Assembly (NCBI GenBank): GCA_913046175.1 | Contig: CAJWSN010000042.1 | Location: forward strand, 1-9,631 | Reading direction: 5' to 3' | Source: an uncultured Opitutia bacterium | GTDB lineage: Bacteria; Verrucomicrobiota; Verrucomicrobiia; Opitutales; JABJCN01 | Length of the DNA: 9,631 nucleotides | Part shown: positions 6,485 to 9,631 of the stretch, piece after piece | How the letters are laid out: every line of letters begins with the position of its first letter | Position numbering within the stretch: position 1 is the stretch's first letter | Position numbers and translations under genes: made by a program | Notes under the pieces: generated by a model | Database searches by the model: none | Told to the model about the DNA's origin: nothing | The model's input: the letters and a program-made list of their open reading frames with translations, nothing else

Positions 6485-7612
6485 ATGCATGTTCTTCATG
6501 CCTATTCGGGTAACAGATTCGGAGGAGCTGAAACCTATCTTTTGACACTGGCGCGCAATCAGGAACTTTGCCATGACATGCAATCTTCGTTTGCCCTTTG
6601 TTTTGAAGGTGAACTTGCCTCGCAATTACGAGATCTTGGAAATGAACCATATGTTCTTGGAAATGTAAGGCTTAGCCGTCCCTGGAGCGTTTGGCGGGTG
6701 AGGCGCAGCATGCGTAAACTCCTGCGTGAGATTGCACCGGACATTGTCCTTTGCCATTCTTGTTGGCCACAGGCGGTATTTGGCCCTGCTGTTCTTCGTG
6801 AGGGGATCCCGCTCGCATTTCGATCCACAGACTTGCCCAGGGGTGGGCAGTGGTTGGAGAAACTTGCATCCCGGGTTCAACCCATTGCTGTTGTTGCTAA
6901 CAGTCGTCAAACTGCTGAAGCGGTTTCACGGCATCTCTATACAGGTATTCCTGTGCAAGTCATCCACGAACCTGTGGATAACCGTTTGCCGAGGGATCGT
7001 GAGTCCGTACGCAAATCCATCCGGCTGTCACTTGGGGCAACTCCCGAAGAAGTTGTCATTCTACTGGCATCACGCTTGGTTCCTCTCAAGGGATTACATA
7101 TCCTTACAAAGGCCTTGGGACTGCTTCCATTGGATGGAAACTGGTCTTGCTGGATCGCAGGAGGTCCTCAGGACTCCGAAGAGGAAGCCTATCTCTCCAG
7201 CTTGAAAAAGTTCGCTGCAAGTAAGGGGATCGCTGACCGCATACACTTTCTGGGTCAGCGGCGGGATGTGCCGGATTTACTTTGTGCCGCAGACATTTAC
7301 TGCCAACCCAACACGGAACCCGATGCATTTGGAATTGTATTGATTGAGGCATTGCAGGCTGGATTGCCAGTCATTACTTCAGGAATGGGGGGGCCTCTTG
7401 AGATTGTGGATGAAACCTGTGGCATTTTTGTGGAACCCGGCGATGTGGGGGCAGTGGCAGACGCCTTGGTTAAATTGATGGATGATCGCTTGTTGCGCCA
7501 GAAATTAAGTCAGGGGGGGCCTTCACGTGCGAACAGCCTCGCGGAACCTGCCCGGCAGATGCGAATCCTATGTGATGCCCTGCGTGATGCGGCAACAGGT
7601 GGGCCGGGTTGA
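6485..7612 (+). CDS. Family 4-type glycosyltransferase (GT-B fold)
   Basis: This is a retaining glycosyltransferase of the GT4 kind, which transfers a sugar from an activated donor onto a glycan or lipid acceptor at the cytoplasmic membrane face. It has 375 residues, normal for the family. The N-terminal half begins MHVLHAYSGNRFGGAETYLL, the usual glycine-rich first strand, and includes VVANSRQTAEAV at about 136-147. The C-terminal half has the donor-domain opening LLASRLVPLKGLHILTKAL (193-211), IHFLGQRRDVPDLLCAADIYC, and the donor-site segment PDAFGIVLIEALQAGLPVI. The EX7E motif appears here as D280-X7-E288. It then ends GPLEIV and GIFVEPGD. No signal peptide or transmembrane segment is apparent. 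It lies 11 bases behind the ligase-like gene (or overlaps it by 4 bases if ATG 6470 is used), so the two are probably cotranscribed for surface-glycan synthesis. Sugar and acceptor are unknown. Confidence 0.9.
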   Translation: MHVLHAYSGNRFGGAETYLLTLARNQELCHDMQSSFALCFEGELASQLRDLGNEPYVLGNVRLSRPWSVWRVRRSMRKLLREIAPDIVLCHSCWPQAVFGPAVLREGIPLAFRSTDLPRGGQWLEKLASRVQPIAVVANSRQTAEAVSRHLYTGIPVQVIHEPVDNRLPRDRESVRKSIRLSLGATPEEVVILLASRLVPLKGLHILTKALGLLPLDGNWSCWIAGGPQDSEEEAYLSSLKKFAASKGIADRIHFLGQRRDVPDLLCAADIYCQPNTEPDAFGIVLIEALQAGLPVITSGMGGPLEIVDETCGIFVEPGDVGAVADALVKLMDDRLLRQKLSQGGPSRANSLAEPARQMRILCDALRDAATGGPG

Positions 7613-7671
7613 CCTGTCCTTGTGTTTTGATGTGCGCCGTGGATGAGGTTTCCCGAATGAATAAAGACATA
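7613..7671. other. Convergent intergenic gap between GT4 and folK
   Basis: The plus-strand glycan block and the minus-strand folate cluster end facing each other across 59 bases. A bidirectional terminator would be expected here, but I see no GC-rich hairpin followed by a T run on either strand. Termination may be Rho-dependent or use a weak structure. Confidence 0.4.
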
Positions 7672-8166
7672 TCACCAGGTTTCAGTTTTACCGTTGTGGG
7701 TGCCGTTATTTAAGGCCGACAGCAAGTCTTTCAGCATCCTTCCACTGACCGGGTGACGCAATTCTGGTGCGATCTCCACCAAGGGCAGGAGCACGAAGTC
7801 CCTTTCGGGAATGCCTGGATGAGGGACGATCAGGTTTCCCTCCTCCCTGATGTGGTCTTGGTGCAGCAATAAATCCATGTCGATAATTCGAGGACCGTTC
7901 TTGCAAACAACCTTCTTGCCCAAGGTTCTCTCGATTGCTTGAAGCAGGTTCAACAGGGGGCTTGGTGGAAGATCTGTTTCTATCTCTACAACGGCATTCA
8001 GAAAATCCGGCTGGTCCTGAAACCCATATGGACTGGTGTGGTACAGGGAGGATTTGCGGAGGATACTGCAATCATTGCATTTCAGCTGTTCCAGTGCGGC
8101 ATCAAATGTCACCTTTGGGGAACCCAGGTTTGCACCAAGACCTATGAAAACCTTACCTCTCAACAT
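7672..8166 (-). CDS. folK: 2-amino-4-hydroxy-6-hydroxymethyldihydropteridine pyrophosphokinase (HPPK)
   Basis: HPPK transfers pyrophosphate from ATP to 6-hydroxymethyl-7,8-dihydropterin, making the pterin substrate of dihydropteroate synthase. The protein has 164 residues, typical for the family. It starts with KVFIGLGANLGSP, carries YHTSPYGFQDQPDFLNAVVEIET (42-64), and has the signature NGPRIIDMDLLLHQD with metal-binding D96 and D98. It continues VPHPGIPERDFVLLPLVEIAP. The usual RWGPR reads KNGPR here, a modest variation. The ATG at 8166 was chosen because the family begins just before the first beta strand; ATGs at 8181 and 8217 would add unlike residues. The start overlaps the end of folB by 14 bases, which suggests translational coupling. 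It is the last gene of the cluster in this window. Confidence 0.95.
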   Translation of the reverse strand: MLRGKVFIGLGANLGSPKVTFDAALEQLKCNDCSILRKSSLYHTSPYGFQDQPDFLNAVVEIETDLPPSPLLNLLQAIERTLGKKVVCKNGPRIIDMDLLLHQDHIREEGNLIVPHPGIPERDFVLLPLVEIAPELRHPVSGRMLKDLLSALNNGTHNGKTETW

Positions 8167-8503
8167 GGAACCGGATGGCATCCATTGCCAATTTCCCTGC
8201 GTAGCGGGGTTTCTCAATGGTCAGCTCAATCCTTTCCGCCGAGAAGGCATCCTTTAAGTGCAGTGCCAGACTGTGGGCCAGGAACTCCAGTGTGTTCCCT
8301 CGATGCTGTTTACAGAATGCGCGAATGGCTTCCACTACATCCACATAGTCGATGCCATCGTCAAGCTTGTCGCTTTCGATGACTGACTCGAATTGGCTGT
8401 GCAGGACAATGGAGACCAGGATTCCTTGCTCTGCAAGTTTCTCCTCCTCGTGTATCCCGATAATGGTACGGGCTTCGATGCCTTCAAGTACGAGCTTGTC
8501 CAT
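8153..8503 (-). CDS. folB: Dihydroneopterin aldolase
   Basis: This enzyme cleaves 7,8-dihydroneopterin to 6-hydroxymethyl-7,8-dihydropterin and glycolaldehyde, one step before HPPK. The protein has 116 residues, close to the usual 120. It opens MDKLVLEGIEARTIIGIHEEE, the standard first strand and loop with the conserved glutamate (E20 or E21). It has DDGIDYVDVVEAI with the active-site tyrosine Y53, TLEFLAHSLAL with E73, and ELTIEKPRYAG with the conserved lysine K98. It lies between folP (3 bases upstream) and folK (14-base overlap), exactly where the pathway predicts. No Shine-Dalgarno sequence is visible before its ATG, so its translation probably depends on ribosomes finishing folP. Confidence 0.94.
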   Translation of the reverse strand: MDKLVLEGIEARTIIGIHEEEKLAEQGILVSIVLHSQFESVIESDKLDDGIDYVDVVEAIRAFCKQHRGNTLEFLAHSLALHLKDAFSAERIELTIEKPRYAGKLAMDAIRFHVER

Positions 8504-8506
8504 GGT

Positions 8507-9325
8507 TTAGTTTAACAGCCTTGCTGCAGCCAGTGCTTGTGTGGTCTCCTGTACATCATGCACCCTGCAGATTTCCGCCCCGCGCATTGTACAAAGGATG
8601 GCTGCGGCAAGTGATGCGCCCAGTCGATCCGTGATCTTTACGTTGAAGGTTGAACCAATCCAGGATTTTCTGGAGGCCCCAACCAGGACGCCCCAACCCG
8701 GCCCGCAAAATCGGTCAATGCACTGCATCAGGCGAAGACTTTGTTCCGGTGTTTTTCCAAACCCAATGCCGGGATCCACCCAGTATCTTGGCAAGTCGTA
8801 GCGTTTCAGCAGTGAATGTCTGCCTTCCAGATACTGGAGTACTTCCTCCACCACGTCCTTGTAGTCCGTGTGTTTCTGCATGTTTTCAGGAGGTGCGGAT
8901 GTGTGCATGCTGACCACGCCACACTGGTATTTTTCTGCCAGGCAGAAAAGCTCTTCACTTCCGCCCATGATGTCATTGATGATATGGACACCTTCCTGGA
9001 TCACTGCTGCCTGCACCTCCAGTTTGGAGGAATCCACTGAAATCAGGAATTGATCCTTCGGTAATTGTCTGAGTGTGGGGAGAAGTCGATCCAGTTCCTG
9101 GTCGGAACTGATTGGAAGACTGCCTGGACGTGTGCTTTCCGCACCAATATCTATAATGTCAGCTCCTTCCCGCCGCATTTGTTTCACCCTCGCCAAACCC
9201 TTTTCAGGTTCATTGTGAAGACCTCCATCACTGAAGGAGTCCGGTGTCATGTTCAGGACGCCCATGACCATGGGTCCCTGTATCTTCGAACTAAATCCGT
9301 TGAAATTGAAGCGTTGGACGGTCAC
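8507..9325 (-). CDS. folP: Dihydropteroate synthase
   Basis: DHPS condenses p-aminobenzoate with 6-hydroxymethyl-dihydropterin pyrophosphate to give dihydropteroate and is the sulfonamide target. The protein has 272 residues, normal length. The TIM-barrel motifs appear in order: VMGVLNMTPDSFSDGG (20-35, N25), IDIGAESTRPGS (R66), ISVDSSK (D98), HIINDIMGG (N117), WVDPGIGFGKTPEQ (D184), LVGASRKSWIG (K220) and CRVHDV (R254, H255). The loop after strand five reads MHTSAPPENMQ, not the common MHxRGxPxxMQ form. The start is GTG 9325, overlapping the upstream pabC stop as GTGA; this begins the protein close to the first strand. A good ribosome-binding site precedes it. Identity is very secure. Confidence 0.96.
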   Translation of the reverse strand: MTVQRFNFNGFSSKIQGPMVMGVLNMTPDSFSDGGLHNEPEKGLARVKQMRREGADIIDIGAESTRPGSLPISSDQELDRLLPTLRQLPKDQFLISVDSSKLEVQAAVIQEGVHIINDIMGGSEELFCLAEKYQCGVVSMHTSAPPENMQKHTDYKDVVEEVLQYLEGRHSLLKRYDLPRYWVDPGIGFGKTPEQSLRLMQCIDRFCGPGWGVLVGASRKSWIGSTFNVKITDRLGASLAAAILCTMRGAEICRVHDVQETTQALAAARLLN

Positions 9326-9631
9326 TGAAGTGCATCCTTCTTGGAGTTTTGCTGCAAGTAAAGCAATTTGGCTTCCCTGAAGAGTCGTACGAATTTATTG
9401 AAAGCCTTCATGGACTTGTTCTTCCAGCGGGCCTCTGGCAGGGATTTCAAGCATGAAACCCCCTTTCCTGACCCGCAGACAAGGATTTCCTCAACGTCCT
9501 CCAGGTGCTCCACCCGCACATCGGATTCCTGCCAGATCCAGTCATTGGGCAGGCATTCCTTGAGGATTTGCCTGGTGATACCGGGTAGATTATCCCGAAC
9601 TGGAGCGATGATGTTTTTATTTTGTACGAAG
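9322..9631 (-). CDS. pabC: Aminodeoxychorismate lyase / class IV aminotransferase, partial (N-terminus beyond right edge)
   Basis: About 102 C-terminal residues of a PLP-fold class IV protein are visible. They begin FVQNKNIIAPVRDNLPGITRQIL, matching the family signature in which a substrate-side loop is followed by LPGITR. Next comes the acidic region VEHLEDVEEILVCGSGKGV, matching the usual DEVFLTNSxxGV segment near the phosphate site. The last 45 residues are basic and probably helical. The PLP-binding lysine would lie in the missing part. PabC releases p-aminobenzoate and pyruvate from aminodeoxychorismate. Branched-chain and D-amino-acid aminotransferases share the fold, so the name rests partly on the four-base overlap with folP in a folate cluster. 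The open frame runs without a stop to the edge. Confidence 0.75.
   Translation of the reverse strand, partial: FVQNKNIIAPVRDNLPGITRQILKECLPNDWIWQESDVRVEHLEDVEEILVCGSGKGVSCLKSLPEARWKNKSMKAFNKFVRLFREAKLLYLQQNSKKDALQ
9335..9341 (-). promoter_or_regulatory. Shine-Dalgarno sequence for folP GTG start
   Basis: AGAAGGA on the minus strand lies inside the last codons of pabC and nine bases before the GTG at 9325. It supports GTG as the real folP start despite the overlap with the pabC stop. Confidence 0.6.

Overview
The window carries eight complete protein-coding genes and two genes cut by its edges. No RNA gene, insertion sequence, CRISPR array or attachment site was found. Taxonomy is inference. 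RNase HII and RNase HIII occur together, the start regions of most genes have poor Shine-Dalgarno sequences, and a secreted FecR-domain protein sits beside a Wzy/WaaL-type polysaccharide gene. G+C looks intermediate. This fits the Planctomycetes-Verrucomicrobia-Chlamydiae group best, with a marine Verrucomicrobia/Opitutae-like bacterium as my first guess, but no marker gene proves it.

Layout. (1) Positions 1-2715 hold nucleic-acid maintenance genes. RNase HIII (rnhC, minus strand) is followed almost without a gap by RNase HII (rnhB, cut by the left edge). mutY, the adenine glycosylase that acts on A:8-oxoG mispairs, is head-to-head with rnhC across a short A-rich spacer. (2) Positions 2716-7612 hold an envelope or polysaccharide block on the plus strand. 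It contains a secreted FecR-domain protein with an acidic proline/alanine-rich tail, a large multi-pass O-antigen ligase/polymerase-like protein with an extracytoplasmic loop of about 390 residues, and a GT4-type glycosyltransferase that follows the ligase very closely. (3) Positions 7672-9631 hold a tight minus-strand folate cluster in transcription order: aminodeoxychorismate lyase (pabC, cut by the right edge), dihydropteroate synthase (folP), dihydroneopterin aldolase (folB) and HPPK (folK). Neighbouring genes overlap or are separated by 3 bases.

How the genes work together. pabC supplies p-aminobenzoate. folB and folK make 6-hydroxymethyl-dihydropterin and its pyrophosphate, and folP joins the two branches to give dihydropteroate. 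The two RNases H remove RNA from RNA/DNA hybrids, and MutY corrects an oxidative mispair, so the left block is a genome-integrity neighbourhood. The GT4 enzyme and the ligase-like protein probably build and then transfer or polymerise a surface glycan. The FecR-like protein lies just upstream and may belong to the same envelope process, but that link rests only on position.

The most unusual object is the ligase-like protein at 4011-6473. Between its conserved arginine-containing and histidine-containing segments lies a very large insertion, whose second half looks like a beta-sandwich carbohydrate-binding fold. The rest of the window is mostly recognisable housekeeping.
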